40,270 bases of DNA from Hyphomicrobiales bacterium (GTDB lineage: Bacteria; Pseudomonadota; Alphaproteobacteria; Rhizobiales; Devosiaceae): positions 1 through 40,270 of the forward strand of contig JAMONZ010000049.1 in assembly GCA_027066315.1 (NCBI GenBank), in the 5' to 3' direction. Below the pieces are notes generated by a model that was not told the origin of the DNA, did not search any database, and was given only the letters and a program-made list of their open reading frames with translations. Position 1 is the first letter of the stretch. The number at the start of each line of letters is the position of its first letter. Shown one piece after another: positions 32,242 to 40,270 of the stretch. The translations under genes were made by a program, and so were the position numbers.

Positions 32242-33861
32242 TTATCGCAAAGCTATAATTAAAGGAGAAGAAGAAATAAATTTGTTCATTTTTAGACCCG
32301 AACTTGCATCATTATCAAAAGATAATTTTGATCCAAAACGACCTAATTCACTTGCGGGGTTAAAATCAGCTTCATCTGGTTCAAACATTATAGCATAACG
32401 AGAAGAACTTATTTTTGATGGGTCAGTAAATATTTCTCCAACATGGTCAAGGTCTGGTGCGAATATTGCAACTGAACGCTGACTAAAGAATGTTTGTTGG
32501 GTTTTTTCTGGCTTTAATAATTCTATTTTTTGGGGCTGAGATAACCCAGCATTTATTACAGCTCCAAAGCTACTATCGATAATATCTTGGGGTATATCTG
32601 CCAAGGTGCTATTTTGAGATATAATATTAGCTGAGGTTTCTTTTATGTTTCTTTCAATCAAATCTTTAACTGCTTGTTGAGCATCTGGAGTAGAAATCCT
32701 AATTGGCGCATAAGCTGTTAGCTCAGAATTTATCTGCCTATCATCAAGTCTAGAAAGCAATATACGAGGTGTTGGAACATTATTATCCTCATCTATTGAG
32801 GCTGTTTGAATAGCGTCATTTGTTTTCAGTGTGTCTTGAAGTTTTATATCCTGACTTTCAAAAATACTTATAGGGCGCACTGATGGAGTAGGCGCAGTTA
32901 TTTGAGCAAGCTGGATAGAATTTGGTCGACTATGAGGAGTGGGTGCTTTTATTGGTTTGCGAGCAGAAATAATACTTGCTTGAACAGGGGTGGTTCTTGA
33001 AGCAACTGAGATATTTCCCTCTTCGCTTCCCTCATTATCCTCATTGTTAAAGAATAAATCAAACAGATTTTTAGGAGTTCCATCATCTGCTGGGCTATTT
33101 TTTTTCTTATTTGAATTGGCACGAGTATTTATTGTATTTGCAACTCTTGTTGTTGATCTTGGGTTGCAAGGAACAGCGCGGCATTTTTTCCATTCAACCA
33201 ATGCTAATTGATAACCCTTATTAGAAAGCGGAACGCCAGTATTTGGCACATGTAAAGTCTTTCCACTTGGGAAAAGCCTTTGTAGCTGTGCTTTGGTCAT
33301 GCGAGGCCAAGCACGCACATTGCCTGTATCAAGATGTATAAACGGAGAATTTGAAGTGGGGTAATATCCAACTCCGCCAACTTGTTTACGCATGGCAATT
33401 TCTCTTACCTTTGAAACCCTAACCCCTGGAATATAAAAATCAATTGCTTGGCCATGCGTATGGCGAGAGTTTTTTGCAACCCCTTTAGACTTTGTGCGCA
33501 ACATATTATTTGTGGTAGGGGAGCGATAAGCAGAAACAATATGAATTGGGCCGCTTGCTCCACTTTCCTGATAAACTTCCCACAAAAGATCAAATAAAGC
33601 AGGATCCATTTTGGTTGGCTCGTTTCGTCGCCAATCACGTGTCATATGGTTAAGTTCGCTAAGGCCTTTTTTGACATAGCGGCCATTGCGTTTAAAAGTA
33701 ATTTTGGCAGTTTCTTTTGTGTGAGTATAATAAAGGTAAAGCGTGCGATCACCTCTTGCACCATTTGCGCCGACAACAGCAAATGACGAAGAAATCATAA
33801 GCGAGATAATCATCATTATCATCGCTTTAAATATCTTGCTTTTATTAGAAATAATTTTCAC
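32242..33861 (-). CDS. DUF882 / M15-type peptidase with disordered C-terminal extension
   Basis: A 539-residue exported protein. The signal peptide is followed by a DUF882 (peptidase M15_2-like) domain at about 40-215: ELNHMTRDWRRNEPTKMDPALFDLLWEVY, IHIVSAYRSPTTNNML, the zinc motif SRHTHGQAIDFYIPG with His and Asp ligands, and the third ligand in PFIHLDTG. M15 enzymes are D,D- or L,D-carboxypeptidases of peptidoglycan peptides, so a role in wall trimming in the periplasm is likely. The remaining 300 or so residues are low-complexity, rich in Pro, Ser, Asn and Ile, and unrecognised. The gene lies between dxs and an L,D-transpeptidase gene, forming an envelope pair with the latter. Confidence 0.87.
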   Translation of the reverse strand: MKIISNKSKIFKAMIMMIISLMISSSFAVVGANGARGDRTLYLYYTHTKETAKITFKRNGRYVKKGLSELNHMTRDWRRNEPTKMDPALFDLLWEVYQESGASGPIHIVSAYRSPTTNNMLRTKSKGVAKNSRHTHGQAIDFYIPGVRVSKVREIAMRKQVGGVGYYPTSNSPFIHLDTGNVRAWPRMTKAQLQRLFPSGKTLHVPNTGVPLSNKGYQLALVEWKKCRAVPCNPRSTTRVANTINTRANSNKKKNSPADDGTPKNLFDLFFNNEDNEGSEEGNISVASRTTPVQASIISARKPIKAPTPHSRPNSIQLAQITAPTPSVRPISIFESQDIKLQDTLKTNDAIQTASIDEDNNVPTPRILLSRLDDRQINSELTAYAPIRISTPDAQQAVKDLIERNIKETSANIISQNSTLADIPQDIIDSSFGAVINAGLSQPQKIELLKPEKTQQTFFSQRSVAIFAPDLDHVGEIFTDPSKISSSRYAIMFEPDEADFNPASELGRFGSKLSFDNDASSGLKMNKFISSSPLIIALR

Positions 33862-34037
33862 TCTAATGCCCCAGTTAACTCAACCCTAATATAGGGATAT
33901 TATTCCCCTTTTCTAGCATTTAGTGAATTTAGACTTTATTAATGCTAAAAAAATTGTTGCTTTTTATTTCATTTTTTAAATGAATGAAAAACACGGCATA
34001 ACTTGGGCAAAAATACTTAAAGATAAAAATGGACTAT

Positions 34038-35687
34038 TTATATGCCTAATAAAGCCTTAAGGCGTTTATTATGTCCGTAAATATCACTATACGAGTGGAT
34101 ATTTCCTTCATCGTCAATTCTAATAGTAAAATAGGTAAGATGAACAGGCACTGGAGATGATAAATTATTCCATCTCTCTTTTCCACCATCAACTCTTTGA
34201 GATTTGACACTTGCATATCGAAGTTTTGGCTCAACCTGCAAAAGTGCTTGAGCAAACTCCCATGGGTTTTTTACTCTAACGCAGCCATGGCTAAAGGCAC
34301 GAGAGGAGCGAGAAAACAAAGATTTTGATGGAGTATCATGTAGATAAATTGCATGCTTATTTGGGAATAAGAATTTCACACTTCCAAGTGCATTTCTGGG
34401 TCCGGGAAGTTGACGAACTCTATAATTATTCATATTGGCAGTTGACCAGTCAATTTTTGTCGCATCAACAACACCACTTCCTGATAAAAGCTGCATATTA
34501 GAGGCAGCAAGATATGAAGGGTTTTTAAATACTTTGGGAGCAATCTCATTGTTAAGAATAGAGCGAGGAACATTCCAATAGGGATTAACAACCACATGTT
34601 TGATATTGTCAGAAAAAGCAACTGTCTTGAACTTTGTTTTACCTACTACCACACGAGTTGAATGTACAACCTTGTCATTTTTTACTACCTCAAGCCAATA
34701 TTGTGGAATATTAACAAAAACATGAAAATCACCTAAATCACGTGGCATCCAACGCCAAATTTCCATATTGGCAATAATGTCTTCTTTAGAGGCGTTTTTA
34801 TTTCCGTTCATGGCGGCAATTGTTGCAGGGCCAATAATTCCATCAACTTGTAAGCCAGCCGTGCTTTGGAAATTTTCAACTTCAGCTAGAAGCCCTTCAT
34901 CATAAATATCACCACCAACATTTGGTAAGATAATATTAAATCTTTCACGAAGCAAAGGTACGCGGGCATCGGTTTCTCCAACCCTTAGTATTTTGCCGTT
35001 AGGAACAATGAGTACCTCTTCTTGTTTTTCTAAAAGATGAGAGGCTAAAGCGGCTTTAAGTGCAACATATTCCCTTTGTTTTGGTTCAAGTTCAAAAAGA
35101 ATTTTTGTAGGATTATTAGAACTTGCTAACTTAAGAAAAAGATCATTTTCATCAATTTTATTTGGTTTATAATCCAAATTTACAGAAACAGTGCGTGGTT
35201 TGATGCGACCGCCATAAATATCAGAAGCATATTGCATTGTGGCGGCAGAAAAAGCCGTTTCAAAATGGGCTAAGTCAACGGGGTTTGAGCCAATTGTATT
35301 AAGATCAATTGCATCGCTTAGGTAATCATTTGGGTTTAGTCCACTGCTAGCACTATTTTCAAAAACCTTCAAAATTTCGAGTGCTTTTTTAGATAACTCA
35401 GGTTTTCCGCTTGCATCATTTGTAAGCCAAAGTGGCTCGAAATGTCTTGAGCCATAAAAATAATAAAGTTTTTGCTTTGCAAAATATGATTTTGATTCGA
35501 ATTTAGAGGATTTATAGTCTTTATAAAGGCCATCTTTAATAATGAGGGCGATTGGGCTACGTGGCGGGGCAATTATTACTCGTGTGACTTCAACTCCGTC
35601 AATAATAAGGGTCTCTTGTGCAAAAATAGGGCTTGCAAAAATAATAAATAATGCAAAGCTAACAAAACGAGCGTAATAATTTCTCAT
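34038..35687 (-). CDS. L,D-transpeptidase, YcbB/LdtD-like
   Basis: A periplasmic 3-3 peptidoglycan cross-linking enzyme, 549 residues. A signal peptide (FVSFALFIIFASPIFAQ) is followed by an N-terminal scaffold with YYFYGSRHFEPLWL, a peptidoglycan-binding domain (EVENFQSTAGLQVDGIIGPATIAAMN near residues 265-295) and the YkuD catalytic domain. The active-site motif SHGCVRVKNPWEFA has the nucleophile Cys469. The WNVPRSI motif and HDTPSKSLFSRSSRAF upstream are typical of the large YcbB-type rather than the small ErfK type. Rhizobiales rely heavily on L,D-cross-links for polar growth. It is 176 bases upstream of the DUF882 gene on the same strand, in a gap where I see no clear terminator. Confidence 0.92.
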   Translation of the reverse strand: MRNYYARFVSFALFIIFASPIFAQETLIIDGVEVTRVIIAPPRSPIALIIKDGLYKDYKSSKFESKSYFAKQKLYYFYGSRHFEPLWLTNDASGKPELSKKALEILKVFENSASSGLNPNDYLSDAIDLNTIGSNPVDLAHFETAFSAATMQYASDIYGGRIKPRTVSVNLDYKPNKIDENDLFLKLASSNNPTKILFELEPKQREYVALKAALASHLLEKQEEVLIVPNGKILRVGETDARVPLLRERFNIILPNVGGDIYDEGLLAEVENFQSTAGLQVDGIIGPATIAAMNGNKNASKEDIIANMEIWRWMPRDLGDFHVFVNIPQYWLEVVKNDKVVHSTRVVVGKTKFKTVAFSDNIKHVVVNPYWNVPRSILNNEIAPKVFKNPSYLAASNMQLLSGSGVVDATKIDWSTANMNNYRVRQLPGPRNALGSVKFLFPNKHAIYLHDTPSKSLFSRSSRAFSHGCVRVKNPWEFAQALLQVEPKLRYASVKSQRVDGGKERWNNLSSPVPVHLTYFTIRIDDEGNIHSYSDIYGHNKRLKALLGI

Positions 35688-35785
35688 TATTTATATGCCT
35701 AACTATATGAAAAAAATAAAATCATCTATTTCGTTTAGCTCAAACGTTTTGATTATTCAATTAAGATAGCAAAAAAGTGAAGGCT

Positions 35786-37264
35786 TTAAGCAGCATTCTT
35801 ATCAATTGTTTGCTCAAGCCCATATTCTTTTAACTTACGGTATAGGGTTGACCTGCCAATACCAAGTTCTCTAGCAATTTTAGACATTTTACCACTATGG
35901 CGTTTTAGAGCAAAAATTATAAGTTCTTTCTCAAGTTGAGCAATTGGCGTTATGCCACCATTTTCTGTTAAAAACCGATCATTTATTTTAGTAGAAGTTT
36001 CATTTTTATTTAAAACAAGCGGCATGTCATCAATATGAATTGGCGTTCTTTGAATAAATTTGCTTTTGTCATTATTATTAATGGCCTGCTTTATAGTATT
36101 AGTTATTTGTGGAAAGTCCGATAGTTGCAACCATGCATTTTGAGCCAAAGTAACCGATCTAAAAATCGCATTTTCAAATTGCCTGATATTTTCTGGCCAA
36201 TCATAACTTTTTAGCAATTGCATAGCATTGGCTTCAATTCCATGAATTCGCCGTCCTGTTTCAGCACTAAAGCGGTTTATGAAATGCTCAGCCAATGGGG
36301 CAATGTCTTCCATTCTATCACGCAAAGGGGGTATATAAATAGGAAAGACATTGAGCCGATAATAAAGATCTTCTCTAAAGATGCCGTTTTTTGCTAATGT
36401 TAAAAGCCTTTTATTAGTAGCTGAAATAAGCCGGACATCAATTTTTTTTGCCTCCATTGACCCTTCGGGTTTTATCTCACCATTTTGGATAACCTGTAAT
36501 AACTTTTCTTGAGTGTCACTGGGTAGCTCGCCTATTTCATCAAGGAATAACGTGCCACCATGCGCTTCTTCAAATTTTCCTTTATGACTAGTTTTTGCAT
36601 TATTAAAAGCACCTATTACATGTCCAAAAAGAACAGAATCAATTTGCTCTTTTTTAATGCTGGCGCAATTTAAACTAATAAAAGGCTTTGCACTCCTCTC
36701 ACCACCGCCATAAATTGAGCGTGCAATAAGTTCTTTGCCAACCCCATTTTCTCCTTCAAGCAATACAGGAATTGTATTTTTTGCAGCTTTATTAATCAGG
36801 TAGAGAACTCGCTCCATTGCTGGGCTTTTCGTAATAATATCATCGGCATTAAACATGCCGCTTTTTCTAGCTCTTTCGTTTTTCAAACAATTCTCAAGCC
36901 CTTTAATTCTTAGGGCATTTTGCAACGATATTGTTATTCTTTCAGTTGATACAGGCTTAACAATATAGTCTATTGCACCATAGCGCATCGCAGGAATAAT
37001 AGTATCTAAAGATGCCTTGCCTGTTTGAATAATAACAGGAATATTCAAACTCTCATTTCGCATAATATTTAAAACACCCATGCCATCAATTTCAGGCATA
37101 ACTAGGTCTAATATCATTGCTTTTATATTTTGATCTGCCCTAAGAAGTGATAATGCCTCATTGCCACATCTAGCTGTAATTGTAGTAAACCCTGCCTTGA
37201 TTGCTGTTTCTTGGGTTTGGGTAAGATGGCTTGGCTCATCATCAACTATAAGAATTTTATCCAT
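35786..37264 (-). CDS. NtrC-type response regulator with degenerate GAFTGA loop
   Basis: A three-domain regulator of 492 residues. The receiver (1-120) has VDDE, phosphoacceptor Asp53 and Lys103. The AAA+ domain (about 140-370) has Walker A GENGVGKE at 171-178 and Walker B GGTLFLDEIGEL near 236-247, with sensor RLISATN and an Arg finger region REDLYYRLNVFPI. The Fis-type helix-turn-helix at the end is MSKIARELGIGRSTLYRKLKEYGL. The loop that contacts sigma-54 is GAFNNA (218-223) instead of GAFTGA, so classical sigma-54 activation is doubtful; it may repress or work with sigma-70 as NtrX- or TyrR-like proteins do. No kinase gene is adjacent. Target unknown. Confidence 0.9.
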   Translation of the reverse strand: MDKILIVDDEPSHLTQTQETAIKAGFTTITARCGNEALSLLRADQNIKAMILDLVMPEIDGMGVLNIMRNESLNIPVIIQTGKASLDTIIPAMRYGAIDYIVKPVSTERITISLQNALRIKGLENCLKNERARKSGMFNADDIITKSPAMERVLYLINKAAKNTIPVLLEGENGVGKELIARSIYGGGERSAKPFISLNCASIKKEQIDSVLFGHVIGAFNNAKTSHKGKFEEAHGGTLFLDEIGELPSDTQEKLLQVIQNGEIKPEGSMEAKKIDVRLISATNKRLLTLAKNGIFREDLYYRLNVFPIYIPPLRDRMEDIAPLAEHFINRFSAETGRRIHGIEANAMQLLKSYDWPENIRQFENAIFRSVTLAQNAWLQLSDFPQITNTIKQAINNNDKSKFIQRTPIHIDDMPLVLNKNETSTKINDRFLTENGGITPIAQLEKELIIFALKRHSGKMSKIARELGIGRSTLYRKLKEYGLEQTIDKNAA

Positions 37265-37459
37265 TAAATTCCCTAATAACTCTCTTAATAACTATTCTCG
37301 CACATTTAACACGAATCATAATGTATCATTTTGAACCAGAATAACCGCTCACGCTTAACAGGGTTTTAATTATAATTATTAATGGCTTGTTATTGAGTTT
37401 TTATTTGTCCATAAAAGTTGAACCTAGCTATTTTTGCATTACTTTTTTGAAAGATTATA

Positions 37460-39250
37460 ATGAATAACCAATTTGGCAATTTACCTCAATGGGATCTAAG
37501 CGACCTCTATCCTTCACCCAATTCAAAAGAATTTGAAACAGACCTAAAGAAAGCTCAAGCTGATGCAAAACTCTTTGAGGAAAAATATAAGGGTAATCTA
37601 GCAAATATTACTCAACAAAATAAATTAATTGAGGTAATTGCCCTTTTTGAAAAACTTAGCGACTTAATAGGACGTATTGGCTCTTTTGCATATTTGAACT
37701 ATGTGCTTAACACTGCCGACCCAGAGCGGGTAAAATTTTTGGGTGACACTCAAGAAGCATTAACTAGCCTTTCATCTCACACAATATTCTTTTCATTAGA
37801 ATTAAATCAAATCAAAGAAAAAACCCTGCTAGAGGCTTTTGCAAATGATAAGGCCTTGGCACGATATAAGCCTTGGTTTGATGAATTAAGAAAAGCAAAA
37901 CCCTATCAGCTTGAAGAGCGGGTTGAAGAATTATTTATTGATAAATCACTTACGGGCAGAGGGGCATGGAATCGTTTATTTGACGAAACAATGGCCTCGC
38001 TAAAATTTAATGTTGCAGAGCAAGACTTAGGTCTAGAGATGACCTTGACGCTTTTAACAGACAAAAAAGAAGAAAATCGCAAAAACGCCTTTGAAGCAAT
38101 TGTAAAAACTTTAAAAGAAAATCAGCGACTTTTTACTCACATTTCAAACGTGTTAGCAAAAGACAAAGAAATTTCAGATCGCTGGCGCAAGTTTGAAGAT
38201 GTTGCTGACAGTCGCCATTTGGCAAATTCGGTTGAAAGAGAAGTTGTTGATGCGCTGCAAACTGCGGTGCAAAAAGCCTATCCAAAACTCTCACATCGAT
38301 ATTATGCAATGAAGGCAAAATGGCTTGGGAAAGACAAGCTAAACGCATGGGATAGAAATGCCCCACTGCCAACTTCAAGTGATACAATATATGAATGGGG
38401 TGAGGCGAAAAAAATTATACTTGAGGCTTATGGTAATTTTTCACCAAAATTAGCAAAAATTGCTGAACCTTTTTTTGATAGCGGCTGGATTGATGCGCCA
38501 GTTGTTCAAGGCAAAGCACCAGGGGCTTTTGCCCACCCAACTGTTCCATCTGCTCACCCATATTTAATGTTAAATTATTTGGGCAAGGCACGTGATGTAA
38601 TGACACTTGCACATGAATTAGGTCATGGTGTGCATCAAGTTTTGGCCGCCCCTCAAGGTGCATTAATGGCCTCAACCCCATTAACACTAGCCGAAACAGC
38701 CTCGGTATTTGGTGAAATGCTAACCTTTCGCTCATTGCTTGATGGTGCAAAAACTCCAAAAGCTCGGTTTGCACTTTTAAGTCAAAAAGTTGAAGACATG
38801 CTCAACACAGTTGTGCGCCAGATTGCCTTTTATACTTTTGAGAGAGAATTGCACAATGCCAGACGAAAGGGCGAATTAAAGACAGAGGAAATCAACCAGA
38901 TTTGGTTAGATGTTTCAAAAGAAAGCCTTGGTGATGCAGTTGAATTAAACGATGGATATGAGATTTTTTGGTCTTATATCCCCCATTTCATTCATTCACC
39001 TTTTTATGTTTATGCCTATGCTTTTGGTGACTGTCTGGTCAATTCGCTTTATGCAAAATATCAAGAAGAGCCAGAAGGTTTTGAGCAAAAATATTTTGAC
39101 CTATTAAAAGCAGGTGGATCAAAACATCATTCACAATTATTAAAACCTTTTGGCCTTGATGCCAAAGATAAAGACTTCTGGTCGCTTGGCCTATCAATGA
39201 TTGAAGGTATGATTGATGAATTAGAAATTTTGCAACAAGAAATAAGCTAA
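37460..39250 (+). CDS. pepF: M3 family oligoendopeptidase (PepF/M3B type)
   Basis: A cytoplasmic zinc metallopeptidase that cuts short peptides, 596 residues, the normal length for oligoendopeptidase F. The N-terminal WDLSDLYPSPNSKEFETDLKKA opens the M3 helical domain. The zinc site HELGH is at His385-Glu386-His389 within TLAHELGHGVHQ, and the third ligand Glu lies downstream in TLAETASVFGEML. C-terminal conserved blocks include FYVYAYAFGDCLVNSLYAKY. It would break down peptides, including any imported by the Opp system 11 kb away. The ATG at 37460 has GAAAGATTATA upstream, a weak site. It is divergent from the response-regulator gene; the 195-base gap shows no clear operator. Confidence 0.94.
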   Translation: MNNQFGNLPQWDLSDLYPSPNSKEFETDLKKAQADAKLFEEKYKGNLANITQQNKLIEVIALFEKLSDLIGRIGSFAYLNYVLNTADPERVKFLGDTQEALTSLSSHTIFFSLELNQIKEKTLLEAFANDKALARYKPWFDELRKAKPYQLEERVEELFIDKSLTGRGAWNRLFDETMASLKFNVAEQDLGLEMTLTLLTDKKEENRKNAFEAIVKTLKENQRLFTHISNVLAKDKEISDRWRKFEDVADSRHLANSVEREVVDALQTAVQKAYPKLSHRYYAMKAKWLGKDKLNAWDRNAPLPTSSDTIYEWGEAKKIILEAYGNFSPKLAKIAEPFFDSGWIDAPVVQGKAPGAFAHPTVPSAHPYLMLNYLGKARDVMTLAHELGHGVHQVLAAPQGALMASTPLTLAETASVFGEMLTFRSLLDGAKTPKARFALLSQKVEDMLNTVVRQIAFYTFERELHNARRKGELKTEEINQIWLDVSKESLGDAVELNDGYEIFWSYIPHFIHSPFYVYAYAFGDCLVNSLYAKYQEEPEGFEQKYFDLLKAGGSKHHSQLLKPFGLDAKDKDFWSLGLSMIEGMIDELEILQQEIS

Positions 39251-39306
39251 AATATTTCTTAAAAAAGTTGATAGATAAGTTTTAGTAGTTTTAAATAGTA
39301 AAATTG

Positions 39307-39340
39307 TTGACAAAAATCCTTATATTAGTATTTACTAATA
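39307..39340 (+). promoter_or_regulatory. Promoter and palindromic operator candidate of pntAA
   Basis: A consensus -35 TTGACA (39307-39312) is followed after 16 bases by TATTTA (39329-39334). The perfect dyad TATTAGTA-TT-TACTAATA (39323-39340) covers the -10, where a dimeric repressor would block transcription. The regulator is unknown. Confidence 0.45.
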
Positions 39341-39364
39341 AAAAAGAATAAATGGAAGATAATG

Positions 39365-40270
39365 ATGAAAATTGCAATTTTATCTGAGCATGGACAAAGC
39401 GAAACAAGAGTAGCTGCAACTCCAGAAACAGTTGAAAAATTCAAAACTCTTGGCGCAAGCATTAGTATTGAAAAAAATGCAGGCGCAAAAGCAAAGTTTT
39501 TAGACAAGGCTTATAAGGCCGCAGGTGCAACTATTGCGGCTACTAGTGCGGCAACGGTAAAAGGCGCAGATGTTGTGCTTTGTGTTCGTCGCCCAAAAGC
39601 TGCAGCATTAAAGGGCGTAAACAAGGGTGCGCTGGTTATCGCCATTATGGATCCTTATGGCAACGAGGCTGAAATTTTAGCTTTGGCTAAAACTGGCGTA
39701 AGCGCAATCGCAATGGAATTTATGCCACGCATAACCCGAGCGCAGGTAATGGACGTTTTATCTTCACAAGCAAATCTAGCGGGCTATCAAGCAGCAATTG
39801 ATGCCGCAGTTGAATTTGATCGTGCCATACCAATGATGATGACAGCCGCCGGCACAATTCGCCCCGCAAAAGCCTTTATTATTGGGGCAGGGGTTGCTGG
39901 CCTGCAAGCCATTGCAACTGCAAGACGTTTGGGGGCAATGGTTAGCGCAACTGATGTGCGCCCAGCTTCAAAAGAACAAGTAGCCTCGCTTGGTGCAAAA
40001 TTTATAGCGGTTGAGGACGAGGAATTTAAACAAGCAGAAACAGCTAGTGGTTATGCCAAGCCAATGAGTGCTGCTTATCAAAAAAAGCAGGCTGAATTAA
40101 CCGCATCTCACATTGCAAAACAAGATATTGTTATCACCACGGCCCTTATACCGGGGCGGCCAGCACCAAAACTCATTAGCAAAAAAATGGTAGAATCGAT
40201 GGCCGCTGGCTCAATCATTGTTGATTTAGCAACTGAACGTGGCGGCAATTGTGAATTAAGCAAGCCAGAT
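39365..40270 (+). CDS. pntA: NAD(P) transhydrogenase subunit alpha part 1 (PntAA), cut by the window edge
   Basis: The NAD(H)-binding subunit of proton-translocating transhydrogenase, which uses the proton gradient to reduce NADP+ with NADH. At least 302 residues are visible and the frame runs off the right edge. MKIAILSEHGQSETRVAATPETVEKFKTLGA is the alanine dehydrogenase/PNT N-terminus, MPRITRAQVMDVLSSQANLAGYQAA the signature region, and FIIGAGVAGLQAIATARRLGA the NAD Rossmann loop, followed by TDVRPASKEQV. Two ATG codons lie in tandem (39362, 39365); GGAAG is better spaced for 39365. In alphaproteobacteria the subunit is usually split, with the membrane part (pntAB) and pntB following, which would lie beyond this window. 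Confidence 0.95.
   Translation, partial: MKIAILSEHGQSETRVAATPETVEKFKTLGASISIEKNAGAKAKFLDKAYKAAGATIAATSAATVKGADVVLCVRRPKAAALKGVNKGALVIAIMDPYGNEAEILALAKTGVSAIAMEFMPRITRAQVMDVLSSQANLAGYQAAIDAAVEFDRAIPMMMTAAGTIRPAKAFIIGAGVAGLQAIATARRLGAMVSATDVRPASKEQVASLGAKFIAVEDEEFKQAETASGYAKPMSAAYQKKQAELTASHIAKQDIVITTALIPGRPAPKLISKKMVESMAAGSIIVDLATERGGNCELSKPD

Noticed and set aside
1-40270. Search for CRISPR arrays, transposases, integrases, phage genes or a replication origin
   Set aside because: No regularly spaced direct repeats, no recombinase or transposase motifs and no DnaA-box cluster were noticed; gene content is housekeeping throughout.

Overview
The window is AT-rich chromosomal DNA of an alphaproteobacterium, most probably a low-GC member of the Hyphomicrobiales (Rhizobiales). 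This rests on the gene set: CpdR next to a tRNA-Val(GAC), an N-formylglutamate amidohydrolase, GapR (DUF2312), a DUF1036 protein beside pyruvate kinase, a zinc-ligand-free ribosomal protein L36 of 41 residues, a DUF882 peptidase and a split PntAA-type transhydrogenase. I cannot name a genus. I see no phage, insertion sequence, CRISPR array or plasmid function. It reads as core housekeeping DNA, and the less ordinary content is mostly in intergenic and leader regions.

Layout. 1-124 is the tail of a probable chemoreceptor, ending at a bidirectional terminator. 271-6358 (minus) is gltB-gltD, glutamate synthase. 6551-7178 (minus) is a small heat-shock protein with a sigma-32-like promoter and a ROSE-like RNA thermometer. 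7256-7400 may encode a small RNA with a C-rich loop. 7499-10217 holds an alpha/beta hydrolase, a HisN-type phosphatase and an N-formylglutamate amidohydrolase. 10431-10952 holds cpdR and tRNA-Val. 11300-12247 is a divergent pair, a tandem winged-helix regulator and a VOC/glyoxalase protein.

12497-20803 is a fatty-acid degradation locus. fadD and a merR gene run leftward and fadE-fadJ-fadI run rightward from a shared control region carrying repeats of a TTGACCTAA-type dyad. 21245-26768 is an oppABCDF peptide importer; a further copy of the same dyad lies upstream of it, so the MerR protein may co-ordinate both loci. 26934-30242 holds a CheY-like regulator, rpmJ, pyk, a DUF1036 protein and gapR. 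30253-37264 (minus) holds dxs, two envelope genes (DUF882 peptidase and an L,D-transpeptidase) and an NtrC-type response regulator with a degenerate GAFTGA loop. 37460-39250 is an M3 oligoendopeptidase that could process peptides such as those imported by Opp. 39365 to the edge is pntAA, cut off by the window.

A dispersed palindromic repeat (core TGTCATGCTGAACGAAG) occurs at four intergenic places, three of them between convergent genes. I found no clear new multi-gene system. The best leads are the ROSE-like leader, the candidate small RNA, the shared fad/opp operator, the histone-like Lys/Ala tail on FadE, and the rpmJ leader with mutually exclusive hairpins.
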